Notes: generated by a model not told the origin, from the letters alone. Shown: positions 1 to 6,499, counted from the first letter of the stretch. The stretch: 10,771 nucleotides of DNA from JBDSLU01 sp039916225 (GCA_039916225.1 JBDSLU010000150.1:1-10771); one strand, 5' to 3'. Translations and numbers: made by a program.

Positions 1-950
1 GACAGCCCGCCGCCGACCATGTCGCGCAGCCAGCGGAGCGAGAGGCCGGCGCCCTGCGTGACGCCCATGACGTGCCACATGCCGGGCACGGCGTGACAGA
101 AGGTGTGGACGCGTCCTTTCGGATCGAGGGCCGGCTTGCTCGTCGCCGCGAACACCACACCGGACGTCCCGATGGTCGCGCTGACGAGCCCGGCCTCGAC
201 GATGCCCATGCCGACGGCACCCGCCGCCTGATCGCCGCCGCCGGCGACGACCGGCGTGCCGACCCGCAGGCCGGTCGCGGCGGCGCCCGCGGCGTGGACG
301 GTGCCAGTCACCTCGGGCGACTCGAAGGCGCGGGGCAGCAGCCCGAGATCGATGTCGAGGACACCGGCGACCTCGGTCGACCAGCGTCGTTGGGCGACGT
401 CGAAGAGCAGGGTGCCCGAGGCGTCGGCGACGTCGGTGGCGCGGTCGCCGGTCAGGCGGAAGCGGACGTAGTCCTTGGGAAGGAGCACCGAGCGGACGCG
501 GGCCCACAACTCGGGCTCGTGGCGGCGCACCCACAGCAGCTTGGGCAAGGTGAAGCCGGTGAGGGCCGGGTTCAGCGTCAGCTCGATCAGCCGCGCGGCG
601 CCGACCTTGGCCGTGATCGCCTCGCACTCCGCGCCGGTGCGTTGATCGCACCAGAGCAGCGCCGGCCGGACGACCTGGTCCTTCTCGTCGAGCAGTGTCG
701 AACCGTGCATCTGGCCGGAGAAGCCCACCGCGGCGATGCCGCCGCCGTCGATTCCGGCGTCGGCGAGGGCCCCGCGGACCGCTTCACCGGTGGCTCGCCA
801 CCAGTCGGCCGGATCCTGTTCGGCCCAGCCCGGACGCGGGGTGGCGAAGGCGGCGTGTTCGGAGGTCGCCGACCCGATGATGCGGCCGGTCTGGTCGATG
901 ACGAGCGCCCGGGTACCGCTCGTCCCGACGTCGATCCCCATAAAGTTCAT
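1..950 (-). CDS. xylB: Xylulokinase (FGGY carbohydrate kinase), 3' end outside window
   Basis: It phosphorylates D-xylulose to D-xylulose-5-phosphate in the cytoplasm, using ATP. The reverse strand is open from the ATG at 950 to the window edge and gives 316 residues, against roughly 480-510 for the family, so the C-terminal third lies outside. The protein begins MNFMGIDVGTSGTRAL, the FGGY nucleotide-binding start with an early Asp (D7). FSGQMHG is at about 77-83, WCDQRT at 100-105, TLPKLLW at 134-140, LPKDYVRFRLTG at 157-168, and GGGDQAAGAVG at 237-247 carries the likely catalytic Asp (D240). The QMHG and WCDQRT motifs favour xylulokinase over glycerol kinase or gluconokinase. An alternative ATG at 941 would drop only three residues; neither start has a clear Shine-Dalgarno sequence. 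It is divergent from the FCD regulator, so the two may share control. Substrate is inferred from family motifs. Confidence 0.9.
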   Translation of the reverse strand, partial: MNFMGIDVGTSGTRALVIDQTGRIIGSATSEHAAFATPRPGWAEQDPADWWRATGEAVRGALADAGIDGGGIAAVGFSGQMHGSTLLDEKDQVVRPALLWCDQRTGAECEAITAKVGAARLIELTLNPALTGFTLPKLLWVRRHEPELWARVRSVLLPKDYVRFRLTGDRATDVADASGTLLFDVAQRRWSTEVAGVLDIDLGLLPRAFESPEVTGTVHAAGAAATGLRVGTPVVAGGGDQAAGAVGMGIVEAGLVSATIGTSGVVFAATSKPALDPKGRVHTFCHAVPGMWHVMGVTQGAGLSLRWLRDMVGGGL

Positions 951-996
951 GGGCGGGATTCTACTGTTTCCGGTACACTGCCCCGCACACCGCCCG
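951..996. promoter_or_regulatory. Short divergent intergenic region, presumed promoter/operator
   Basis: Only 46 bases separate the start codons of the leftward xylulokinase and the rightward FCD regulator, so promoters for both directions must lie here or inside the coding sequences. It holds the only clearly less GC-rich stretch nearby (about 957-979, TTCTACTGTTTCCGGTACACT). TACACT at 974-979 resembles a -10 box for the rightward unit, but no matching -35 is seen. TGT/ACA at 965-967 and 975-977 form a weak inverted pair that could be part of an operator. Autoregulation by the adjacent regulator is an inference from layout. Confidence 0.4.
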
Positions 997-1833
997 ATGG
1001 CCAAGCTGACGAAAGCAGTCGACTCCGGCACCTCCGACGCCGGGTCACCCTCGAACGGCGTGGTGCGTCCGCCCGACCGCGTCACGACCGAGCACGTCGT
1101 CGCTCACGTGCGGGCGCTGATCGAGAAGGGTGAGCTGCGCCCCGGGGATCGCCTGCCGCCCGAGCGTGAGCTGGCGGTGCAGATCGGTGTCAGCCGCCCG
1201 TCGGTCCGGGCCGGCCTGCAAGCGCTGTCGGCGATGGGCGTGGTGCAGGCCCGCCACGGCGCCGGCACGTTCATCACCGACGGCCCGCCGACGCTCGCGA
1301 CCGGCCCCCTCAGCTTCATGGCGGCGCTGCACGGCTTCACCAAGGAAGAGATGTTCGAGGCGCGACGGGTGCTGGAGGTCGGCGCCGTGCGCCTCGCCGC
1401 CGAGCGCGCCACCGGCCAGGATCTCGCCGCCATCGCCGAGGAAATGGCCGGGATGTTCGCCTCGCTCGACCAGCCGCTGCCCTTCCTGGTCCACGACATC
1501 ACGTTCCACCGCGCCATCGCCCACGCGTCGCACAACCCGATCCTGGCCTCGCTGATCGAGATGGTCTCGGCGATGTTCTACGAACAGCGCAAGGCCAATG
1601 TCGGCGCCGTCCGCGATCTGCGCGAGGCCGCCGAGATGCACCGCGCCATCTACCAGGCCCTGCGCGACCACGACGGCGACGCGGCGCAGGCGGCGATGAG
1701 CGAGCACCTGCGGATCGCCGCCGCCTTCAAGGGCACGACGCAGGGCCCGATGACCACCCCGCACCCGGCAGCGACGCCCCCCGAGCCCGCTGCCGCGGCC
1801 GCGCCGCCCACCGGCCCGCGCCCGCCCGAGTGA
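997..1833 (+). CDS. GntR-family regulator, FCD (FadR/UxuR-like) subfamily
   Basis: This is a DNA-binding repressor or activator that probably senses a sugar acid. In the 278-residue product a winged helix-turn-helix covers about 30-95, with GELRPGDRLPPERELA at 45-60 and VSRPSVRAGLQAL at 65-77. An all-helical FCD ligand domain covers about 115-245. The usual FCD metal ligands are visible: D167 and H171 (HDITFH), H215 (EMH) and H237 (EHLR). E. coli UxuR and ExuR, which control hexuronate genes, belong to this subfamily, and that matches the ManD-KdgK-Eda genes downstream; the effector is not shown by sequence. The reading frame is open upstream into the antisense of the kinase gene, but ATG 997 is preferred because it lies outside that gene and just ahead of the HTH. 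The last 30 or so residues form an unusual Pro/Ala-rich tail. The gene ends one base before the next start codon. Confidence 0.88.
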   Translation: MAKLTKAVDSGTSDAGSPSNGVVRPPDRVTTEHVVAHVRALIEKGELRPGDRLPPERELAVQIGVSRPSVRAGLQALSAMGVVQARHGAGTFITDGPPTLATGPLSFMAALHGFTKEEMFEARRVLEVGAVRLAAERATGQDLAAIAEEMAGMFASLDQPLPFLVHDITFHRAIAHASHNPILASLIEMVSAMFYEQRKANVGAVRDLREAAEMHRAIYQALRDHDGDAAQAAMSEHLRIAAAFKGTTQGPMTTPHPAATPPEPAAAAAPPTGPRPPE

Positions 1834-1834
1834 C

Positions 1835-2893
1835 GTGATCCGGCACGTCGGGATCCTGGGCGGAGGCGGCATCTCCGAAACGCACGCCCGCGCCGCCGCG
1901 GCCGTGCCCGACCTGCGGGTCGTCGCGGTCTGTGGTCGCGACGCCGCCCGCGTCTCGGCGCTCGCCGCCACTCACGACGCGGCCCCGTTCACCGACGTCC
2001 AGGCGTTCCTGCGGCACCGGCCGATGGACATCGTCGCCATCGGCACCCCGTCCGGCGTTCACGCCGACGACGTCGAGGCGGCGGCGGCGCAGGGCCTGCA
2101 CGTCCTCTGCGAGAAGCCCCTCGACGTCAGCACCGCCCGCATCGATCGCATGCTCGAGGCGGTCGAGCGCGCCGGCGTCACGCTGGGTGTCTTTTTCCAG
2201 GATCGATCGACGCCCGACCTCATGGACGTCAAGGACGCGCTGGTGTCCGGCCGGCTCGGCCGCCCGATTCTGGCTGACGCCCGGGTGAAATGGTATCGTC
2301 CACCCGAGTACTACGCGCAGTCGCTGTGGCGGGGCACGTGGGCGCTCGATGGCGGCGGCGCGCTGATGAACCAGGGCGTCCACACCGTCGATCTCCTGCT
2401 GTGGCTGCTCGGTGACGTGCGTCGCGTCTACGCCCGGACGCTGGCGGCGCTGCACGAGATCGAGGTCGAGGACACGGCGGTGGCCGTGCTCGAGTTCGCC
2501 AACGGCGCGGTCGCCACGCTCGAGGCGACGACGGCGGCCTGGCCCGGCTACGATCGGCGGGTCTCGATCACCGGTACGCTCGGGACGGTGGTGATCGAGC
2601 AGGCTCGCGTCGCCAAGTGGGACGTGCGTGAACCGGCGCTCGAGGGCGCCGCGGGCGGGGCGGCCTCGGTCGATCCGGCGCCTGTCGGCGCGGCGGCCCG
2701 GACCCACGTCGTCGCCGACGCCAGCGCCCACCGGCGCGTGTTCGAGGATTTCGTCTCGGCGCTCGACAGCAGACGCCCGCCGCGGGTCGACGGTCGCGAA
2801 GGCCGGCGCAGCGTCGCCCTGATTGAGGCGATTTATGCGTCGTCGCGCAGCGGCCAGCCGGTGGACGTCACGCCGTCGCGGTCCGGAGCGTAA
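1835..2893 (+). CDS. Gfo/Idh/MocA family NAD(P)-dependent oxidoreductase (first copy)
   Basis: Members of this family oxidise or reduce sugars, inositols or keto-sugars in the cytoplasm with NAD(P). The 352-residue product has an N-terminal Rossmann fold starting VGILGGGGISETHA (5-18). CEKPL at 92-96 contains the conserved catalytic-region Lys (K94), and DGGGALMNQGVHTVD at 172-186 gives the conserved His (H183) and Asp (D186) of the substrate domain. Length is normal. The start is GTG at 1835, since the Rossmann strand begins four residues later and leaves no room for a later start. Only one base separates it from the regulator's stop, so translation is probably coupled; no good ribosome-binding site is seen. 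The substrate cannot be named from sequence. The neighbours suggest a sugar, keto-sugar or uronate derivative. It is clearly different in sequence from the second Gfo/Idh/MocA protein at 3289-4452. Confidence 0.88.
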   Translation: MIRHVGILGGGGISETHARAAAAVPDLRVVAVCGRDAARVSALAATHDAAPFTDVQAFLRHRPMDIVAIGTPSGVHADDVEAAAAQGLHVLCEKPLDVSTARIDRMLEAVERAGVTLGVFFQDRSTPDLMDVKDALVSGRLGRPILADARVKWYRPPEYYAQSLWRGTWALDGGGALMNQGVHTVDLLLWLLGDVRRVYARTLAALHEIEVEDTAVAVLEFANGAVATLEATTAAWPGYDRRVSITGTLGTVVIEQARVAKWDVREPALEGAAGGAASVDPAPVGAAARTHVVADASAHRRVFEDFVSALDSRRPPRVDGREGRRSVALIEAIYASSRSGQPVDVTPSRSGA

Positions 2894-2896
2894 CGT

Positions 2897-2901
2897 AAGG
2901 A
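2897..2901 (+). promoter_or_regulatory. Ribosome-binding site AAGGA choosing ATG 2908
   Basis: AAGGA ends directly against the ATG at 2902 but lies six bases before the in-frame ATG at 2908. Spacing therefore favours the second ATG as the start of the truncated small-subunit gene. A preserved ribosome-binding site suggests the gene was functional until recently. Confidence 0.5.
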
Positions 2902-2907
2902 ATGGCG

Positions 2908-3177
2908 ATGGCGGACAGCGAACAAGCCGCGACCCACGCGGTCGAGAATCCCGGCCGCCGCCAGGCGCTCAAGTCGCTGACGCCTGCCGCGTATGCGGCG
3001 GTCGACGCACTGACCGACACCCTCATCCCCACCGACGCGCACTCGCCCGGCGCACAGGCCGCCCGCGTCGCCGACTACATCGACCTGCTGCTGAGCGAGT
3101 CGGCGGTCGAGACCAGGACCGCCTGGGACGAGGGCATTGCCGCCATCGGCGGGCTGGCCAGAACCCGACCTGGATGA
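2908..3177 (+). pseudogene. Truncated Gluconate_2-dh3 family subunit (N-terminal part)
   Basis: Intact members of this family are small subunits of membrane or periplasmic sugar dehydrogenases and act with a GMC flavoprotein. The 89-residue product carries RRQALKSL at about 17-24, followed by the family's typical stretch DALTDTLIPTDAHSPGA (33-49), then VADYIDLLL (54-62) and a Trp-containing helix (TAWDEG, 71-76). Family members are usually about 150-240 residues. The C-terminal half, including the usual FF..LK..T..GYYTS region, is absent. After GIAAIGGLA the frame gives only RTRPG and a stop. At that same point another frame starts to look like a GMC oxidoreductase end, so the gene appears cut by a deletion rather than naturally short. 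No hydrophobic export segment follows the twin Arg, so export is unclear. An assembly error is an alternative explanation. Confidence 0.62.
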
Positions 3178-3242
3178 TCCTCGCGCAGTGCTGGCGCGGG
3201 ATGGACCATCTCAAGGACGAGATGAAGAAGAGCGACGTCTCG
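3156..3242 (+). pseudogene. C-terminal remnant of a GMC-family oxidoreductase
   Basis: In the frame starting at 3156 the translation reads GQNPTWMILAQCWRGMDHLK and continues DEMKKSDVS. GMC flavoprotein oxidoreductases end with a conserved NPT(L/W)TI.ALA.R..D.L pattern, in which the Asn-Pro pair lies in the flavin active site, and this fragment fits it well. Everything upstream (FAD-binding domain, substrate domain, active-site His) is missing: the bases just before belong to the Gluconate_2-dh3 remnant in a different frame. GMC and Gluconate_2-dh3 genes are usual neighbours, which supports a single deletion joining the two. The fragment has no stop of its own before the next gene. It is non-functional as it stands. 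Identification rests on a short motif, so it is tentative. Confidence 0.5.
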
Positions 3243-3288
3243 TGCGGATCAACGCGCGGGCGTCAGGAATCACAGAGGAGAAGCGGGC
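3243..3288 (+). other. Leader between the GMC remnant and second Gfo/Idh/MocA gene
   Basis: No gene is assigned here. A stop codon in a third frame (TGA 3290-3292) overlaps the GTG start of the next gene at 3289. That is the arrangement expected if the lost upstream gene had ended there, but the GMC-like frame does not lead into it without a further frameshift. The ribosome-binding site of the next gene lies within this stretch. Confidence 0.4.
3274..3280 (+). promoter_or_regulatory. Strong ribosome-binding site AGAGGAG for the GTG start at 3289
   Basis: AGAGGAG lies eight bases upstream of GTG 3289 and is one of the best Shine-Dalgarno matches in the window. It fixes the unusual GTG start of the second Gfo/Idh/MocA gene and suggests that gene can be translated independently of the broken genes before it. 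Confidence 0.75.
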
Positions 3289-4452
3289 GTGAAACGTATC
3301 GGCATGGGACTCGTCGGCGCGGGCTTCATCGGTCCGCATCATGTGGACGCGGTGCGGCGGCTCGGCTACGTCGACGTCGTGGCGGTGGCCGGCAGCAACG
3401 ACGCGTCGGCGAAGAAGAAGGCGGCGGAGCTCGGCATCCCCAAGGGCTACGGGAGCTACGAGGCGCTGCTCGACGATCCCGACGTCACCGTCATCCACAA
3501 CTGCACCCCGAACGCACTGCATTACCCGGTGAACGCCGCGGCGATCGCCAAGGGCAAGCACGTCGTCTCGGACAAGCCGCTGGCGATGACTGCGGCCGAG
3601 GCCAAATCGCTCCTCGACCTCGCCACCAAGGCCGGCATCGTCCACGCCGTCACCTTCAACTACCGCGGCAACCCGCTGGTGCAGCAGGCCCGCCTGGCCA
3701 TCGCGCGCGGCGACATCGGCACGCCGCACTTCGTCCACGGCCAGTACCTGCAGGACTGGCTCCTCAAGGACACCGACTACTCGTGGCGCCTCGAGCCCGA
3801 GAAGAGCGGCGCGTCGTCCGCGCTCGGCGACATCGGCTCGCACTGGTGCGACCTGGCCCAGCACGTCAGCGGCCTGCGCATCGTCGAGGTCCTCGCCGAC
3901 ATCACGACGGTCATCAAGAAGCGGAAGAAGCCGGTCGGCTCGCGCGAGGCGTTCTCGGCCGCCGGCGCCAACGACCAGGTCGAGCTCGTCGACATCAAGG
4001 TCGAGGACCTGGCTTCGGTGCTGATCCGCTTCGACAACGGCGCCAAGGGATCGTTCTCGGTCGGCCAGGTCTGCTCCGGCCACAAGAACGACCTGCGCCT
4101 CGAAGTGTGCGGCTCGAAAGCGGCGATGGCCTGGAAGCAGGAAGTCCAGAACGAGCTGTGGATCGGCAACCGCGACAAGGGCAACGAGATCCTGCAGAAG
4201 GATCCGGGCCTGCTCGACGCCGAGGTGCGCGGCTACGCCCACCTGCCGGGCGGGCACCAGGAGGCCTGGGCCGACGCGTTCTGCAACCTGATGCGCGACA
4301 TCTACGGGTTCATCGCCGCGGGCAAGAAGCCGGGCGATGCCCATCCCCCGGCGTTCGCCACCTTCGAGGATGGCTATCGCGCCAACGTGCTGGTCGAGAC
4401 GATGCTCGAGAGCGCCAAGAAGGGCAGCGTCTGGACGAAGGTGAGCTACTGA
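3289..4452 (+). CDS. Gfo/Idh/MocA family NAD(P)-dependent oxidoreductase (second copy)
   Basis: This is a cytoplasmic pyridine-nucleotide sugar or keto-sugar dehydrogenase of 387 residues. The Rossmann motif GLVGAGFIGPHH is at 7-18. The usual EKP motif appears as SDKPLAM (94-100) with K96 retained. GDIGSHWCDLAQH at 180-192 supplies the conserved His (H185) and Asp (D188). A C-terminal PGGHQEAWADAF segment (about 315-326) is typical of the branch found beside TIM-barrel epimerases. The next gene is such an epimerase and overlaps by one base (TGATG), so the pair is probably co-translated and may share a substrate. In E. coli, YcjS (Gfo family) and YcjR (TIM barrel) act on 3-keto-glucosides; a similar role is an inference, not a sequence proof. 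The start is GTG with a strong ribosome-binding site. Confidence 0.9.
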   Translation: MKRIGMGLVGAGFIGPHHVDAVRRLGYVDVVAVAGSNDASAKKKAAELGIPKGYGSYEALLDDPDVTVIHNCTPNALHYPVNAAAIAKGKHVVSDKPLAMTAAEAKSLLDLATKAGIVHAVTFNYRGNPLVQQARLAIARGDIGTPHFVHGQYLQDWLLKDTDYSWRLEPEKSGASSALGDIGSHWCDLAQHVSGLRIVEVLADITTVIKKRKKPVGSREAFSAAGANDQVELVDIKVEDLASVLIRFDNGAKGSFSVGQVCSGHKNDLRLEVCGSKAAMAWKQEVQNELWIGNRDKGNEILQKDPGLLDAEVRGYAHLPGGHQEAWADAFCNLMRDIYGFIAAGKKPGDAHPPAFATFEDGYRANVLVETMLESAKKGSVWTKVSY

Positions 4453-5693
4453 TGTCGATGAAGCCGTTCGAACCGAAGTTCATGAAGGTGGGCGTGCTGA
4501 CGGCCGCCCTCCAGGAGCTGACCCCCCGCGACGTCCGCGATCCCGATCCCGACCAGGCGATCGAGGACTGGCTCGACTTCGCCAAGGATCTGGGCGCCAG
4601 CTACATCCAGGTGTCCGCGGCGCTCCATCCGACCGAGACCGACGTGCCGCCCGAGGCGATGCTCGATCCGGTCGCCAACACCCTCGACCTGCGCCAGCCG
4701 TTCTCGAAGGCCCGGGCCACGCGCGTCCAGGCGGCGCTCGCGCGCACCGGCGTCGGCATCTCCGACCTCGGCTACTTCGACAACCTGCTGCACCACGATC
4801 CGGCGATCCGCAAGAAGAAGCTCGACTTCATGCTGCGGACGTTCGACGCGGCCGCGCTGCTCGGCGTCAACGCCGTCTGCGGCTTCGTCGGCCGCAACCA
4901 GGAACGCAGCATGGACCAGAACCTCCAGGACTTCGAGCAGCACTTCGTGCCGCTCCTCGAGGAGGCGAAGGCGCGCGGGCTGACGTATCGCGTCGAGCAG
5001 TGCCCGATGCCCGGCTGGACCACCGGCGACAACTGGCACAACAACATCGCCTACACCCCGGGCACGTGGATCGCGCTGCACCGCATCGCCGAGAAGCACG
5101 GCGTCGGCGATCAGTTCCGCATCCACTACGATCCGTCGCACGCGATCCTGATGGGCCAGGACACGCGGTCGGTCTTCCAGTTCCTCAAGGACGAGGGCTA
5201 CAACTTCCTCATCGGCGGCTTCCACGTGAAGGGCCAGGTCGTCGACGCCAAGGGCTGGTCGGCGTGGGGCAGCGGCGGTCAGACCGTCGAGCGCGGTGAC
5301 TGGAAGGACGGCCAGCCGTCGCCGAATCCGGCCGATCAGGCCAACGCCTGGAAGAAGCAGGTCGCGCTCGCCGAGCACGAGCTGCCGGGCACGGCGCGCC
5401 ACGATCCGCTGGCCTATCTCCAGAATCGCAGCGTCGACTGGCTCGATCACCAGCTGGCGGCGCGCGAACTGCTGGCCCTCGACGTCGCCGAGACGCATCT
5501 CGTCGTCGAGCACGAGTACCCGAAGGCGCGCATCCAGGACAAGGCCAAGCTGACGCCGATCCTGCAGGGGTCGATTGCCTTCGTCCGCCACATCGACGAA
5601 GCCGCCGGCGCGATGTTCGCGCTGCAGCACGACGTGCTGGGGGCGCAGGGCATCCCCGTCCAGGGCGTCGGTCGGCAAGCGTACCGCTCGTAG
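4452..5693 (+). CDS. Xylose-isomerase-like TIM-barrel sugar isomerase/epimerase
   Basis: Proteins of this AP-endonuclease-2/sugar isomerase superfamily use a divalent metal to isomerise or epimerise sugars and keto-sugars. The 413-residue product is longer than the common 260-300, mainly through loops after the metal-site strands. Likely metal and acid-base residues are E182 (VEQCPMPGW), D227 and H230 (HYDPSHAIL), H258 (FHVKG) and E353 (VVEHEYP), the classic Glu-Asp-His-Glu pattern. No signal peptide is seen, so it should be cytoplasmic. The start ATG overlaps the preceding stop (TGATG), and AAGGTGA at 4438-4444 is a suitable ribosome-binding site; a second ATG at 4458 would remove two residues. 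Pairing with a Gfo/Idh/MocA gene suggests an epimerase acting on a keto-sugar. Exact substrate unknown; a sugar-phosphate isomerase cannot be excluded. Confidence 0.87.
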   Translation: MSMKPFEPKFMKVGVLTAALQELTPRDVRDPDPDQAIEDWLDFAKDLGASYIQVSAALHPTETDVPPEAMLDPVANTLDLRQPFSKARATRVQAALARTGVGISDLGYFDNLLHHDPAIRKKKLDFMLRTFDAAALLGVNAVCGFVGRNQERSMDQNLQDFEQHFVPLLEEAKARGLTYRVEQCPMPGWTTGDNWHNNIAYTPGTWIALHRIAEKHGVGDQFRIHYDPSHAILMGQDTRSVFQFLKDEGYNFLIGGFHVKGQVVDAKGWSAWGSGGQTVERGDWKDGQPSPNPADQANAWKKQVALAEHELPGTARHDPLAYLQNRSVDWLDHQLAARELLALDVAETHLVVEHEYPKARIQDKAKLTPILQGSIAFVRHIDEAAGAMFALQHDVLGAQGIPVQGVGRQAYRS

Positions 5694-5696
5694 GGC

Positions 5697-6467
5697 ATGT
5701 CACGCATCGCACTCGACGGCAAGACGGCCGTCGTCATCGGAGGCACGTCCGGCATCGGCCGGACGCTGGCCGTCGGTCTGGCCAAGGCCGGCGCCAACGT
5801 CGTCGCCACGGGCCGCCGGGCCGAGCTCGTCGACACGGTGAGCGCCGAGATCGAGGCGGCGGGCGCCAGGACGATCCGCCAGACCACCGACGTCGAGGAC
5901 CGTGCCTCGGTGCAGGCCCTGCACGACGCGGCCGCCGCGGCCCTCGGCCAGGTGGACATCCTGATCAACTGCGCGGGGCGGACGATCAAGTCGCCGACCA
6001 TCGACGTGACCGAGGCCGACTGGCACGCCGTGCTCGAGACGAACCTGCACGGCACGCTGCGCGCCTGCCAGGTGTTCGGCCGCTCGATGATCGCGCGCCG
6101 TTACGGCCGCATCATCAATATTGCGTCGCTCTCCAGCTTCGTTGGGCTCTATCATGTGGCCGGCTACGCGGCCAGCAAGGCGGCGGTGGCTTCGCTGACG
6201 AAGTCGCTGGCGGTGGAATGGGCGCCGCACGGGGTGACGGTCAACGCGATCGCGCCGGGGGTGTTCCGTACGGCGCTGAACGCGGAACTGCTCGACGGGA
6301 CCGAGCGCGGCAAGGAGTTGATGCTGCGCACGCCGATGCAGCGTTTCGGCAAGCTGGAAGAGCTGATCGGCGCCGCGGTGTTCCTGGCGTCCGATTCGGC
6401 GAGCTTCGTCAACGGGGAGGTGCTCGTCGTCGACGGCGGCTTCCTGGCCAGTGGCGTGAACCAGTAG
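5697..6467 (+). CDS. SDR-family sugar/sugar-acid dehydrogenase
   Basis: This is a classical short-chain dehydrogenase of 256 residues, normal for the family. The cofactor loop GGTSGIG is at 15-21, NCAG at 91-94, structural Asn at N116, catalytic Ser at about S144, and Y157-x3-K161 in GYAASK. ATGRR at 37-41, with basic residues after the second strand, hints at NADP(H) use. The sequence resembles gluconate 5-dehydrogenase and 2-deoxy-D-gluconate 3-dehydrogenase (KduD). It sits three bases after the TIM-barrel gene and just before the transporter and the KDG genes. In Bacillus subtilis the D-mannonate oxidoreductase (UxuB/YjmF) is also an SDR, so this protein may interconvert fructuronate and mannonate and feed ManD. 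That role is inferred from context; sequence alone supports only a sugar-acid or polyol SDR. ATG 5697 is chosen because the Rossmann fold starts 10 residues in. Confidence 0.9.
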   Translation: MSRIALDGKTAVVIGGTSGIGRTLAVGLAKAGANVVATGRRAELVDTVSAEIEAAGARTIRQTTDVEDRASVQALHDAAAAALGQVDILINCAGRTIKSPTIDVTEADWHAVLETNLHGTLRACQVFGRSMIARRYGRIINIASLSSFVGLYHVAGYAASKAAVASLTKSLAVEWAPHGVTVNAIAPGVFRTALNAELLDGTERGKELMLRTPMQRFGKLEELIGAAVFLASDSASFVNGEVLVVDGGFLASGVNQ

Positions 6468-6494
6468 CGATCGTCGTCAGACCTTCGCCAGGAC

Positions 6495-6499
6495 AGGAG
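6495..6499 (+). promoter_or_regulatory. Ribosome-binding site AGGAG for the GTG start at 6505
   Basis: AGGAG lies five bases before GTG 6505 and supports that non-ATG start for the transporter. The 37-base gap from 6468 to 6504 shows no other signal and no terminator hairpin. Confidence 0.65.

Noticed and set aside
736..996. Upstream extension of the regulator frame to 736
   Set aside because: It would overlap the divergent kinase over 200 bases, and the added residues match no FCD regulator; ATG 997 suits the family.
72..1133. Long forward open frame over the kinase gene and the regulator start
   Set aside because: It is antisense to a clear xylulokinase, is Arg/Gly/Asp-rich without family motifs, and runs out of frame into the regulator.
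2823..5693. A single 956-codon open frame across the broken region, second Gfo gene and TIM-barrel gene
   Set aside because: Only the last 413 codons (from 4452) look like a protein family. The middle is Arg/Gly-rich translation of the Gfo gene out of frame, kept open by high GC. The early part includes the GMC-like fragment.
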